Part shown: positions 11,939 to 24,536 of the stretch, in pieces | Layout: every line of letters starts with the position of its first letter | How positions within the stretch are numbered: the stretch's first letter is position 1 | NCBI GenBank assembly: GCA_004369045.1 | Contig: ML213508.1 | Location: forward strand, 224,183 to 288,182 | DNA from: Heliocybe sulcata | Lineage: Eukaryota; Basidiomycota; Agaricomycetes; Gloeophyllales; Gloeophyllaceae | Length of the DNA: 64,000 bases | Direction of reading: 5' to 3' | Notes under the pieces: model-generated | Database searches by the model: none | The model's input: the letters and a program-made list of their open reading frames with translations, nothing else | Told to the model about the DNA's origin: nothing | Program-made: the position numbers and the translations under genes

Positions 11939-12382
11939 ATCAGAAGCAGGAGATGGGGACAAGAGTCAGGAAGAGGAACAGAAAATTACCCTGCAATACG
12001 TGCCCTCGTCCTTCGCCTCCTTAAAAGCAACATCATTGCTTCTCGCCGGACCGAGGCGTACTGGCGATGTCCGCCATACCTTCCAAGTCGCATCACTTAC
12101 GTGCAACGATCTCCCCTAATGACTCCAAAGGATCCGAAGTTTATCTGAAATATGGACGCAGTTGATAGGGGAGTGTATACTTAGCACACGCGATCCATAT
12201 TGAGATGCCATTATCTCGAGGACATGGCCAGAATACCTTTATCTCGGTAGCGTTCTCCGTGGGACGTCACTTCCTCAAGATAGAAGGCAAGGCTTCGCGG
12301 CGTGGTAGCTTAACACCAGAGTGTATTATAGCATAGGGAAGCAATGGCCTACTTCTATATCGCATCGAGCCGAGGCCCGCTT
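11939..12382. other. Intergenic, 444 bp
   Basis: Promoter side of dioxygenase B and 3' side of the carboxypeptidase. No gene or repeat seen. Confidence 0.5.
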
Positions 12383-14601
12383 TCATACCGAGTGAAGCTG
12401 CTGTTTGTTGATAACCTGCGTGAAGATCTCTAGTGCTGCTGCTGGTTGGAACGCCGGCTAGGGAGAAGCGACCAATTAGCTATAGGTATCGGGCAGAAGA
12501 CATGACTTACGACTTCATGACCCGAGCCATACACCCTCCTATCAGGAACAAGGTGGAGTTCTGTCAGAAATGCACCTTGGCAGAGAGACTGGTACGTACG
12601 CAAAAGTGAAGTTATCCACGTTCTGGACTGCGGCTACCGGCGCTCCATCGATGGTCATATTCGTGAAGGGAGTGGCGTGTAGCCTCGCACCACCATACCA
12701 ATTCATGGCCAGAACAGAGGCATGACCTCCCAGCCAATTACAACTATACGATCCGAAGATTAGCATGAATCGATGGGTGCGATGGACTCTGCGTACTTGA
12801 TATCTGCATCCCCGGCCTGGACACAGCATCCACGTGAGTGCACCACCAGACAAGTATCGCTTCAAATGCCGTACCCATATAAGCATCTTTAATCCCGAAT
12901 TTGCCAAGGCTCCAAGTTGTGGCAAAAGCGTCCGAGCATCCTGACCAGCGGAAATGAGCTTCGAATAGCCCGAGTGTCAGATGGAACTTACATCTCCTGT
13001 ACGTGTGAACAGCTCGTATGGTGCGTCAGGACATTCGGAGTAGTTCGCTTCAGCTCCAATAGCAGCCATGACCGAGGGTAAGCTCAGATAGTTCACATAG
13101 TATTCTGGTGGGAACAAGGCTGATGCATTTTGCCGAAGATCGTCGGAATCTCTGTCCCCTACCGCCGGCACGAATACATTCTCAATCTGAGTTATGTCCC
13201 CAAGTAAACGAAGGGCAATATTGAAAGTTAATGAGCGACTCACGCAGTAGTCATCTGCTCTCCCACATATTTCATTCGACGCAGTTGAATTACCTGCAGC
13301 ATAACACGCTGCCTCTTGGACCAAGCAGCCATCAGGGCCATAGAACGCTGCGTTGATCTGAGCCAGAACTGTATCGTTCTGGAGCTGACCATAGCCTGGG
13401 GCGTAAGTTGCAAAGTCTACGTATGCCTTGTTCTGCAAGAGCGGGTCGTACCACCCGCTGATCATGATATCAGCAATGCGACAATGCGACAAAGTTATTC
13501 CAGGTATGAACTGCCTTACTTGTTGATCATCAACGCGCTTACGGTAATCTTCTCGCCTTGAATCGCACCAGAGTCAATCAGCGCGTTCTGCTGATCGAAG
13601 TATGTCACCATGGCGGGACCGTAGTGTCCACCGTAGCTTTCAGTAGCGAAAATGAATCTGCGGGGCGAAGTTGAGCGAAATATCTATGGGAGTCGAATTA
13701 ACATACTCTCTGCTTTGGTACTGAGCGAATTCACCACTCTCGAAAAGGACTTGGAATGCGTTCCAGACGTATGGCGAGGAGGTAAAGGTACTATTGACAG
13801 TATCGGTCCCGTACGAGAAGCCGGTCCCAATCGGTTGGTCGATGTAGATCACTGGGTAGCTGGCAATCATATCGGACCGTTTGCAGGAGATAGACCGATA
13901 CATACTATTACTAACGTTGTTCCAGCTAACCAACATGACGGCTGCGTTTGCATGATAGTCACAAAAGTCGAGACAACACAAGCACTGACCTGTACGGGTT
14001 GATGTACGTCGACTCGCCATCGGGATTAACCGAGCACGGTCCATTCTCTAAGAAGCGTAGACATGAAGTGAGGTCGCCAGATGCACCGCCCATCGAGCGT
14101 ACCTTGGAAAAGACCAATCATGGAAGAGCATCCAGGACCTCCATTGAGCCTAGCGGCCTAATCAAGACGAGAGGTCGAAGCGGGAATGGGAGAAAGCCTT
14201 ACCAAAGCGTGAACGGTGCGGTTTCCGGACTCTCGCGAGCCTCAAAGAACCAGAACCACTGAAGAGCAGCTCAAATAGCACCCGACGAGTCCTGGGTTAT
14301 GAGGCAGACTACCCACCATTGACATATTCGTCCCAACTTCGATATACCCAGACATCTGGTGCACACCCGGCGTCGTCTCGCAGATGCCTGAATCGTTAAC
14401 ATACCGCAGCTTCACATCAGGATTAGCTATCGATCTGAACTCGAGCTTGCTGTTCCCTGTCAAGAGCGTTGCCTGAGTGAGCAGGGCATGGGTCCCCAAG
14501 GTAAAGACCGCGAAGGCCAGGACAGACAGATAGGATACGACGCGCATGAGGGGTAGATCCAGGAGCGGGGTGCCGTCCAGCCAGTCCCTCCAGTGCGACA
14601 T
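12383..14601 (-). CDS. Serine carboxypeptidase (peptidase S10), secreted or vacuolar
   Basis: Many short exons carry the complete S10 layout. After MSHWRDWL there is a hydrophobic signal/anchor segment (residues about 19-42; a second Met at 19 may be the true start). Then come a WFWFFEARESPE strand, the LNGGPGCSS oxyanion region, and NPDGESTYINPYS. Nucleophile Ser is in ATESYGGHYGP near 13610, Asp in IWAGDADINCNWLGG (split by two introns near 12730-12880), and His in YGSGHEV near 12510. The triad is therefore intact. Several Cys and N-glycosylation sites fit a secretory enzyme that removes C-terminal residues from peptides. It is the most upstream gene of the co-oriented block with the dioxygenases and FAD oxidases. 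Confidence 0.88.
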
Positions 14602-15210
14602 CGCCCTTCTTTATATTTCTAGGTTGCGCGGTCCATATGCAAGGGGATATCTGAAGCGCCTTCTTTCCCGTTGCCCCGAGTGCGCATGCGGGAGCAATCT
14701 CATGGTATTTTTAGGTGGGCGACTGCGGGAGATCCCAAATGCGTCGCATTGCTCCCATTCCAGTAGAGCAGTCATGCAAGCTCAAGATGCAAGCTCAAGA
14801 AAGTGAGATCTGAGCAGGGATTTTCTGGTTTTTGCATTGTAGTACGTGGTAGTAGTTGAGATGCAGGGCGAAGCTCGAGTCCAAGCGAGAAACAAAGTCA
14901 ACCGGCAACGGCCCGGCTGATATCGGCAAGTGCACTCATCGAATCCGTTTCAGCGCGATTGGGCCTGAGATTATACATTTCGTACACTGGTCAGCCAGCC
15001 CGTGCAATGTCACGAACTTCAAAAGAAACGGTGCTACGCAAACGTGATCCAGTCCGAATCATCTGTAAATCTCCAATCGATATTATACGGAGCTACACTT
15101 CAACTTGGTCCATTTGGATCGTGCTGCGTTCATTTCGCCACGAGAGAATTTCAGCAGGTATAACATCTAGGCGCAAGATACGAGTCGCTGAGGAGTGTCG
15201 TTTGATAATG
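14602..15210. other. Intergenic, 0.6 kb
   Basis: Promoter side of the carboxypeptidase and 3' side of the 7-TM gene. Short frames only. Confidence 0.5.
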
Positions 15211-17132
15211 TCAGGCCGGGGAACGCTGGTCAGACCACAGAGTAGCAGAAGATGCAGCCGATGGCGAAGGGAGAACGGGGGGAGGCATGTCGAAAGCCGT
15301 ATACCTTGTCGTAATGGCAAGAGGAACTTTGGATACCGCAGGATCAGCAGAACGTAAGTGATACGGGTACGGAGTGAGAGTCGCAAAAGATCCCCGGCTG
15401 GTCTGAGTGGCAGTCTCGACGTCGACTATAATGTCGATCTGCAGCGTCGAAGGAGGCTGCCGATGGAAGGCGCCAAGCTTCCGGGCGATATACAGACAGA
15501 AGGTGGAGCCGGAGGATATACAGTGAGTCAGCGCGCTTCTCCATGTGACAAGGATGTCCTATATTGAGCGGCGTACGGCAATAGATGACGATGAGAATGG
15601 AAGAGAAGGTGCAAGTGGTGTGATGGGCGGTACTCACTCGCTGGCTGCCGAATACGAGGAAGACGACAATGCCAACTATGAATAGCGTGATAGGCGTGAA
15701 TGGCTCAATACGTCGTAACGGAGCACTTACATGTGGATAAACAAAGGTCCGGTACCGGCTGTGACGAGCAGCGTGAAAGACAGCAAACGACGGAAACGAT
15801 GATTATGTGTACATACGTTTGTCCAGTTCTTGATGGCCGAGCCATTGAGAGCTAGCCCAAGCAAGACGTAGGCTGCGAAGACAACCACCCGAATTGTGAA
15901 GGACTGATCCAGATCTTGCTCAACAATACTCGAGCAATTCCTGACAAGCAGGACACCAGTCCAAACTGGAAATCAGATAGTTAGTAGTAAATTGTCAACA
16001 AACCCGCCACACTCACAACCAAATAATCCAGCAAGGACGAGGGTAGCCAAGCAAATGGCGCTGACCGTCACTTCCCTAGATCAATCGTCAGGACGTGCAT
16101 GAATGACCTGCGAAGTAAGCCTGACAAAGCTCGGATATCTACAACGCAGTAGAACAATGCTCGATATACGCTGGAAGGGTGAGCGAAGCCAAGCTAAGAT
16201 GGACCTCAGACACCAACCACCCAACATCAAGACAATAGACTCACTACTAAAGTCGTCAAACCGGTGATGACGAAAGCAAGGTAAGGCATAAGAACTAGCT
16301 ATACAGCGCGCCATTACCGTATAGCTATGGACCGGATAGCCTTTGACTCACGAGAATCGTTTCAAGCGAGTCACGGTACCATAACGGTGGTACTGGTTTC
16401 GGGCCCACGGCATCTCTCATTGTGAGCCATATCTGAAGGATGAAGGTAAACTGACGGAGACGGGCGAGCAGTAACATAGGCATACATGGAAGACAAGGGA
16501 TGTCGCGGAGGTTGCTACCCTATCAAGGTTGTTAGCTGTATGCTATTGGCTGTCTGTGGAATGTATACGTACAAAGCAGACTGTGCTATCGTTAGCGAGG
16601 CGCTTGCGAGACAGGTCGAGTACCGCGGGGGTGGGCCAACCACTTCACCGGAGAAATATCTACCTCATGATCAGCCCAAGATGGCAATACCCAAGGAGCA
16701 GATATACGCACAGCAGGAGAAGGCATGGAAACGTGGACAACCACCATGAAGAACACAATGATATCAAGACTGGGTTCCTACAAGGAGTAGCCATAAGTTA
16801 CTGAACCTGCGTATACGAACGAAAATAGACGCACCGCTTGGTTGTTGTCGGCCAGAGCATGGTAAGTAGAAGAATAGTAAGTCCGAATCCTCCCAACACC
16901 TGCATCCAGAAGTAAAACTGGACCCTCCAGTCGCCGTCAAACATAATATTCGCAAGTCTGGCTCAAACTGTTGCTTGTTGCTGCAAGGGTGACGCTGCGG
17001 TAATTCGACGGAGGGGGGCGACGGAGGTGGTCCACGTACGTCTTGAGGGTGTCCGAAAGAGTCGTATGTGAGCAAGTCAGAGGAGGAAGGAACAGCCGCA
17101 AACCTCTCCGAATCCGTCAACTCATGCATCAT
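15211..17132 (-). CDS. Seven-TM GPCR-like membrane protein of an Agaricomycete family
   Basis: Several exons encode hydrophobic segments in the order of a common mushroom-fungus 7-TM family. An FDGDWRVQFYFWMQVLGG segment leads into TM1, then come WPTTTKRNPVLISL, a TM with LLLYFSG followed by GPPPRYSTCLAQ-like residues, MRDAVGPKPVPPLW, MPYLAFVITGL, an NCSSIVEQD loop, and a cytoplasmic tail rich in Ser/Thr/Pro that ends at TGA 15211. The tail is one open stretch of about 130 codons. The 5' end is uncertain: an upstream frame begins at 17132, but its junction to the next exon is not resolved, and the ATG at 16944 is an alternative start. Ligand and G-protein coupling are unknown. Introns are about 50 bp. 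Confidence 0.62.
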
Positions 17133-17457
17133 AGGCCTTTCACCTCTTCACGTCTCGATACATTACGCAACGTGGTCAGTGGCGCATCGTTGCATATCCT
17201 GTCAAGGTTGGCAGCCTTGGAAAAAGGTATTGCTTGTCGATATAGCACATATATGGGCCTGCCACGGATCTGCCACCGAGGTCGGAGAATAGAATCTATC
17301 CGGAGAGGAGATTCAGAGGATGGAGCGATGGACTCGCAGTGTATCAGGGGAGATACGTGGAGACTAGTCACTGTGGCCCAAGACGTGCCGAAGAAGACAA
17401 TCAGTATCATTACCAAGTTGAATACGATATAAGCAACGTCCAGATATCGGAAAAGTT
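17133..17457. other. Intergenic, 325 bp
   Basis: Between the 7-TM gene and the GH5 gene. Nothing recognised. Confidence 0.45.
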
Positions 17458-20400
17458 CTACTGCAAGAAAGCCACGAAAAGATAAGCAAAGAAAGCGAAG
17501 AAGACCATGCCGACCGCAATCACTTGGGCACCAAAGTCAGTCATGAAGTCGTTGACTTCGAAGAGTGGATTCATCGGAGGCCTAAGGGAAACCGAGATGC
17601 GATGCTTAGCCCCAGGGTCGGTGTTGTCGGTAACGATGAACAGGGTCTGTCGGGACTCGTCGTAGACATATCTATCCTTGGAGTCCAAATCCTCCACGAC
17701 GAGGTCTCTTCCCTGTACCAAGGAGGAGGGAACGTAAATCTCGGTTTCCCGCGCAGCGAGAATCGGATGGCCTCCGAGGGGCGGGGATGAAATAGATGGC
17801 TTCCCTGTGGCAGGGGCGGACGGATTGGGGTTGGCCCATTCGAACGTGAAAGCGCCGGTGTTGATCTCGTACTCGAACTTCAGAGGGATTCCAGCTGTCT
17901 TTGCAGGGTAGGGCCGTACAATGGACTGAAGGATCCTACCGCCGTTGTCAAGAGTCGGCGATGTCTGCTCATAGTCGAGCAAAGAGGCCGGAAGAGCTCT
18001 GCTTCGGCTAAACCAGGAGAAATTTTCGCCGTTCCAGTCGTCGCCGAGTTGATCTGTGTTCGAAGGATTATAGTTCCAGAGGCTATGAAGGACGCTTCGG
18101 AAAAAGCGGAGAACATGACTCGATAGTGGACTTACGTGAATCCAATCATACACCGCTCAAGGGCGGTCATCATCGCGTCCATCATCTTGAGCTGCCAGGA
18201 CCAATTCTCGGTCTCGAAAGCCTCTCCTTTGCTGTTTCACAGCATAGATTCAGTAATCTGATACCCTGATCGCCTTATCCTGGAGTATAATGACTCACTC
18301 CAAATCCATAGGAATGCCACATTCCCCGATCAGAACCGGCTTCTCGCCCAGAGATTTATACCCAGCTTCAATTATATTCTTGATTTGTACGAAGAAATTA
18401 TCGCAGGCGCCCTTCTGCCCCCAGTAGAATGCCTTCAAGGGAAACATGCCCTAGAATAAGCAAGATCGTGAAATTGAGAAGGCGAAGGTGCTAGTACTGA
18501 TGCTCGACCATACCCTTGACAACCCTTGCACGTTAACTGTGAAATTGCCGAACGATTTGGTGAACAAGGCATTCAGATCATACCTAGGAAGTGTTCAGGT
18601 TCATCCTTACGAAGAAAATGAGAACGTCCCACCAATGCGGCGCATATACCATGTTGTCAGGTTGACATCCTGCAGTCCAGTTCGAGGGACAGAACTTCAT
18701 GAAAGGAGTCAGACACCAGTACAGAAATAACATCCAAAATACCATACCTCGTTCGGAATAGGCTCGACAAACACGAGCTTGTCATTCCCCGTAAATCTCC
18801 GCACCCGCTCAGCCCACCTTTGAATAAACGGATAATAGAAATCCTGATACCAGTCAATCTATCAGCCCGTATTAGCAAGCCGTCATCACATTTGAGGAGA
18901 TGCAAAAGTTGCCTTCTCGTTGGTCATCGGATGCTTCACGAAATAATTCTCTCTCAAGACCACTCCTTCGTTCTTGTTTCTATCCCAGCCCCACACGCCA
19001 TGCATTTCCCAAAGACACTTGCCTTCGGTGGGACCGTCCTCGCGCCATGCTTTCTTACCGTCTGGATTGAGCACGCCCTGACCTGTGAGGCGAGTGGGTA
19101 TAGGCCATGAGCGCGTCCAGTGACCCACCGAGGTTGGGTGGCCGGCACCGAGCATGAAGGACTGGAAAGCAGTAGCTGCCCAACAGTTGGTAACTGACTG
19201 ACGAAAAAAGCGAGGCAGACATACGGACGTAGGACAAATGAAGATCGGTGTTGTAATCGAATTGATGCAGAGATGGAAGCTGCACATATCCTCTATGTGG
19301 TTCGTTCATTATCTACATAGAATGCATTAGAACAGATCGGCATATTCAAGGTGCGAATTAGGACCTCGAAGCCCAGTACGCCTGGTAGGTCACCAACTGT
19401 CCTGGCCACGACTTCCCACATATTCAGGAATGCATTCTGTAGAAACTGCTGGACCGAGGCTTCAGACCCGTCGCCACATTTGATCTTGGCCTTCGGCGCA
19501 AATGTATCGCCCGCCCAGAAGCAAGTACTGTTCCTTGTCAGTCGACTCCTGGCTGCATGAGCAAGACCCACTTACGCCATGGTGGACGCGGCCAGTTTCT
19601 GATACCCACAGGGCCATATACCCCGCTCTACCTCGACGTGGCCGCCTCCCTTTACTCCAACCAGCCATGCCGCTCCAGTTTCCTCCAAGGACATCAAGTC
19701 AAATCCTACCACTTCGAGAGTCCATCCGGGAGCGCCGGAACCGCCGGAGTAACGCGACCATACGTCCTGGTGCATGGCAACGAATGCAGTCATGCCATAA
19801 TTAGGTAGCAAGGATAAGACTTTGCGTATATATTCTAGATAGTCCGTGTCATAGATTCCGCTGTGGCGCGTCAGAGCGGACAATGACTACTGGTTCGGCG
19901 AACTCACGGTCCGGCATGTTCAACAGCCTCCCACGTCACAAGGAAACGAACTAAGCGGAAGGCTTAGCACTGCAGCAGCGATGGCTACATTTCACGTACT
20001 AAATGTAAGGCCCCATCTACGGAGTCTAGACAGGTGTTCGTGCGCTTCTTCTAGAGGAAACGGCCGACCGACAAAAGTTACTGATGAAGTGTGTGCTGGA
20101 AAGAGGTCATGATCATCATTGACTGGGCTTCAACCAAGTCAGAATCGCAGGGCAGTAAGACCGGTTTTGTCACGCACGTTTTGCTACTTCCCGACAAGTT
20201 GACGCCCCTCAGATTACAGACTCTTCCGTACGCGTCTATGAAATGACGGCCATGAGGGTTTAAGACGCCGCCTGTTCCTTCTGCAGACCAATCGTGTGCA
20301 TAACTCGAGGATGATCCAGGGCGGTAAGTTGCTTCTGCGGACGGATGCACTTGGGGCTGGACATACTGTTCTCAACAATGGAAAGGCCACGTAGACGACG

Positions 20401-20506
20401 CAAGTACCTTGTGTTCCCCTGCTTTTGCTGCTGACTTAGTTAAAGTCTCTGCTGCGTCGGGACCGATCAGAATGAACGACGCTTCGGAGGCAGTACGAGA
20501 CAGCAT
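17458..20506 (-). CDS. GH5 glucosylceramidase/ergosteryl-beta-glucosidase-like enzyme with C-terminal membrane segment
   Basis: The ATG at 20506 opens a 33-codon first exon (20408-20506). A 42-bp intron follows, then exon 2 (20178-20365) with FIDAYGRVCNLRGVNLSGSSKT. The next junction keeps frame only with the acceptor near 20125, giving PVNDDHDLFP and VTFVGRPFPLEEAHEHL. The acid/base Glu lies in IMNEPHRGYVQLPS (near 19305) and the nucleophile Glu in VLIGECGIPMDL (near 18315). FTLWNYNPSNTDQLGDDWNGE is the usual substrate-side loop. The last exon adds a beta domain and ends with one hydrophobic segment of about 25 residues, AQVIAVGMVFFAFFAYLFVAF. Fungal relatives (EGCrP type) hydrolyse glucosylceramide or steryl glucosides. 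The absence of a signal peptide fits an intracellular, membrane-tethered enzyme. Confidence 0.87.
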
Positions 20507-20730
20507 GGAGAGCTGCTGACAACAGAGAACTCAAGGACTAGCGATATTACAGCCGCAGCGCAGGAGGTTGTGCGCTGTTCAGATACAATTTCCAGTATGC
20601 GGAACAAGTTTTGATAATGAGGGGGAATAGTCCGCCAGATTCACGTTCGACTTGAGCGCGAGTGAAGTCAAGTTGAAGTCATGAAGTTGAACTGTGGCAA
20701 GGCAATTACCCAATTATTTATCATATGTTA

Positions 20731-20937
20731 GTACATCAGAAAAATGTTAGCACAAAATGACTTGGCTTATTTTATCTTATTGTCTTAGCCGGTCTTAAAT
20801 CTGTCTTAGAGACGTTTTAAGGCCTATTTTAAGCGTTTAAGCGCTCGACTTGCCTTATTTTTTCTGGGAAAATCGGAGTTAAAACCGAAAAAGACGTCGT
20901 TAAGGAGAAAAGTCGATTTAGCATTTTCCTGATGTAC
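20731..20937. repeat. Small AT-rich element with terminal inverted repeats (MITE-like)
   Basis: The left end GTACATCAGAAAAATGTTA and the reverse complement of the right end, GTACATCAGGAAAATGCTA, match at 17 of 19 bases. The inside is AT-rich with repeated (T)CTTA and TTTTAAG words and codes for nothing. No transposase is present. Confidence 0.5.
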
Positions 20938-21189
20938 CGGGCAGTTAAGTGCGCTATCAATAATTATCGCGACTAATTTCCTAGTCTCCTGCTCTCGTGA
21001 ACGGATGCATGGTCTTGACTTGTCGCATCGACACAGGGTCCTCGCGGTGCACTGCAGTCTTTCATTTGTCTACGCAGTACTTCGGCAACCTTTTGGCGGG
21101 ACTTTGGTTACGTCTTCCAAACCCGTTTCGTTCTCTTGTGTTCGAATGCGAGACCAAAGTCACCGAACTCTTGACACCCAAGCTGGCCT

Positions 21190-21345
21190 GAATCGTAGGG
21201 ATGACTGGCCTCCCAAGTAATCTTATGTATGCTAGCTGCTGCGGACACCTCCTGAAGTCAGGGCGCTCTGGGGCGAATGCGACCCTGCGACCATATCTCC
21301 TACTGGGACCAGCAAGTCGTGTCGCACGGACTCTCTCGACCGCTG
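21190..21345 (+). repeat. Diverged direct repeat, copy 1
   Basis: Starts TGAATCGTAGGGATGACTGG; 30733 onward starts TGAACCGTATGGATGACTGG. Scattered identity continues for about 150 bp (for example CCCAGCAAGTC versus ACCAGCAAGTC). Nature unknown. Confidence 0.35.
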
Positions 21346-22094
21346 CGTTTACTGCATCCTGGGATAGACAAGTGAGCTGCGGGAGCCATGCTCAAGAGAT
21401 TCTGTGCCTACATGTGCTCGTTTGGATCCCTTCATACCTATGTTATTCTCGTTGACTGTCACCTGGCGTACGAAGCTTCATGATCAAACTGAACCTCGCC
21501 GCATTCTTGAGTCACTTCACGCTGTTGAGTTCCGGCGTCGAATGTAACTGATATATGCAGGCGCAACACTGGCGCGCATCTCATATCTACGAGCATGGTG
21601 GGAGTTAATTACGCTCCTGGTCCCTATATATTGATCTGATTTAGCCTGTCCATGGCAAGTTAGGGAAGGGCCTCGTTTATTAGCCTGTATTCTGGTGCTG
21701 CAATGTATGCCTGCAAGCGCAGTACTTCATAAGAACATTTACCTATTTGCGCGCTACGGTCTGCTGCCACATTAACGCCGCATAGGCCCCATGTTTCTAT
21801 ATGCTCTTGAACATTTTCCGATTTGCTCGCCCTGGGTATGACCGCAATAAGTGCGCTTCCTTGCCTCTCGGGGTCAGACCTACCTGGTGTTCGTGAAGAC
21901 TACGCTGCTGAGGGTTGAGGGTCGAGGTGCGTTTCATTGATCATTCATGCTTCCAAATATTCGCTCTTGAACGTTTGAACTACAGTTTCGAATTTATCTG
22001 CAATGCTTTAACGGAGCATGCTTAGCGGAACCTAAGGAAACATTGAGAACCGATACGCCGACGATGGACGGCGGGCCGGGCCGGCAAGCCGGTT

Positions 22095-24432
22095 CTATTC
22101 CGATATATTGATAGCTACTTTCTTTATATATGGCTCACGCAGAAGCTCTTTCGCCCCGCCCACGACAATCCAACCCGTAGGTCAAGCGCCCGCTACGTGC
22201 ATTCGCCATGGCGTCAGCTGCGTTCTTGATTTACAGCGGGTGCATGCCGCTCATCAAAATGTGCGACGTGGTCGTGTCTCATTGCGATAGCCTAACTAAC
22301 CGTGTCGAATTTAGGTTCTTGACTATCTTCTTTGGTTACATTCTTGCTCGCAAGGACCTATTCCCACCCGCAGCTTCAAGAGGAGCTTCGCAGGTAACCA
22401 TGAACATCTCCCTGCCAGCATTGATATTCGCCAACATTGTCCCTGCCTTTACTCCGGCCAACGCAGCAGCTATTGGACCGCTTCTGCTGCTCGCTTACAC
22501 GTACCAGATAATTGGTTTCATATTTGGTTACATCATACGTGAATTCTTCTATGTGCCCCGCAATTTCTGGCAAGGGATTGTGATCATGTGCGGCATGAGT
22601 AACTGGGGGAATCTCCGTCAGTGCCTTTCAAAAGTACATTCGAAGCGTCAGATGTTGACCTTAGACTCTGACAGCTAACTCCATCGTAACTAGTGTCACG
22701 ACTCAAGCGCCCTTCGACCCGGATACAGACCCTCAGTGTACGTACCCGCCTGACCTGGCTTACCTAGCCTGAACTAACCAAAGTCCCCACGACAGTAGGA
22801 GTATCCTTCGTATCTATATTCATCGTCTCGTATCACATCACTTTTTGGGTATTCGGGTGAGCGTAACCCTACAACCCCTTCGGTTTTTGGCTGAAGACGG
22901 ACTCTCCGACATAGTGGTGCTCGATCTCTTAGCTGGGACTACCTGCCTGGTGTTCCTCAGAAAGAAGAAGCTGAGCGTCGCGTCTCTTGGAAAGAGAAAC
23001 CTATCGGCGGCTGGATAGCCCGCACTTTCCTCGGCTACAAGCCACCATCCCCAGCCTCGAGTCCGGAAAAGGCCAGGGAGAAAGACTCCACTCCCCCACC
23101 GGACGCAGCCGCACTTGAGAACGAAATAGCAGTAGAGGCGCGAGAGGCACCTGTATTCGAAAAGCACCCCAACGCGGACCCCGATATCCAGCTCGTCAGG
23201 CAGACTTCTCGTCTGTCAGCCACTTCCTTCCGCTCTAGACGGCCCTCAACCGGACAACCCCAACTCCCGTACTTCCGCGCTCAACCACAACCCTCCTACG
23301 CCCCCTCCCTCCCACCACCCGCCCCAGCCCCATCAATAGCATCTTCTCATACCGCCGCACCTGCAACTACCCCCAACTCCCGTTCCGTCTTCCCACCGCT
23401 GCTCGTCAAGATCTTCAAACCCGTATCCGCCATTATCACACCCGTCACTGCAACACTCGCAGTCTCCTTACCCATCGCACTCATCAACCCGCTGAAAGCC
23501 CTCTTCGTGCCCGTCTCGGGCGGTCCGTCCTGGACAGGCCCCGACGGACGCCCGCCCCTCGCCTTCGTCATCGACACAGGTACGTTCTTCACTCTTCCCA
23601 ACCCCATCCAAAGCTCTTAGTCGCATCCCTGGCGCCCCTGCCTCTCCCTCCCCAGCAACATTCCTCGGTTCCATAGCCATCCCCCTCGCCCTCATCCTCC
23701 TCGGCGCCTCCTTCGCCCGTCTCCGCATCCCCCGCCCCCTCTCCCGCCTCCCCATCATGGCCATGCTCGCCGTCTCCCTCGCCAAACTCTTCATCCTCCC
23801 CGTCCTCGGCGTCCTCATCGTCCAAGCCATGGTCCACGGCGGCCTCATCCCTCAAACCGCGCGCGCAGAGAAGTTCGTCGCGATGCTGCTCAGCGGGACG
23901 CCGGCAGCGGTGAAGTGCGTATCTCTCCCTTTCCGATATTGATGTCTGGTATGAAGGCGTATGTTGAAATGTGTATAGTCAGCTCATTGTTGCCTCCCTG
24001 TACGCGCCGGACGGTGACGTTGACACACTTTCGGTACGCCTTCCAGTCCGTCTTTCCCCGTGTGGTCTAACTCTATTGTACAGGCGTTCCTGCTAGTGCA
24101 ATGTACGTTGCGGTATCTCACGGTGGACTATCCTATCTAATCGACATTTCTATTGTAGATGTCCTGATGTTCATATCCTCCGCGTAAGTCATCCTATCCA
24201 GCACAGGAAGGACTCCAAATATTCACGGCCCTCCCAGGGCCTTAACTGCCGTTGCGTTACTCCTTTCTTGAATCCTCTCTGTTTCCATCTAGAGACGTAT
24301 ACGCATGCATCGCCAAACTACCCCGGCGGTAGGTAAAGTTCCAGAAGCCACGCGCGTCAGACTTCATTGTCGCATCTAGACAAGACCTTCCAGCAAGCAT
24401 GCTAAGGGGTGTGGTACGTATCATAAAAGTAA
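22095..24432 (+). repeat. Left arm of 2.3-kb inverted duplication
   Basis: This arm includes promoter, efflux carrier gene and 3' flank. It matches 27872-30160 in reverse complement: the TATA-like TTTCTTTATATATGGC upstream and CCTTCCAGCAAGCATGCTAA downstream are shared. Divergence in introns and flanks suggests an old event. Confidence 0.65.
22208..24271 (+). CDS. Auxin efflux carrier (AEC/PIN-like) family transporter, copy 1
   Basis: Starts at the ATG at 22208 (MASAAFLIYSGCM), with a first intron near 22260. Early helices read FGYILARKDLFPPAASRG, ISLPALIFANIVPAF and AYTYQIIGFIFGYIIREFF. A long hydrophilic loop is rich in Pro and Ser. It is followed by C-terminal helices: AVSLPIALINPLKALFVP, TFLGSIAIPLALILLGASF, LFILPVLGVLIVQAMVHGG and LLSGTPAAVKQLIVASLY. 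This two-bundle layout with a central loop is that of the AEC family, whose plant members move auxin; fungal members are mostly uncharacterised and often sit on the ER. The gene ends at TGA 24271. It is an inverted duplicate of 28014-30061; the two encode closely similar helices but diverged loops. Confidence 0.85.
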
Positions 24433-24536
24433 CTTATTGTATCACTATCGAACGCGTAATCATGAGAGGTCGTTACGTATCATCACATACAATATAGACA
24501 CCAGTCGACTGCGCCACACTCCTACTCTACCCGGAA

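Larger units (their letters stand above)
20507..22207. other. Intergenic, 1.7 kb, AT-rich, with repeats
   Basis: Divergent promoter space between the GH5 gene and the first efflux carrier. It carries a 207-bp element with inverted ends (20731-20937) and a segment at about 21190-21345 that resembles 30733-30890 in the same orientation. Small frames (20997-21455) show no family features. Confidence 0.5.

Noticed and set aside
20078-20350. GH5 start at 20350
   Set aside because: The codon is GTG and an upstream exon with ATG joins in frame at 20365.
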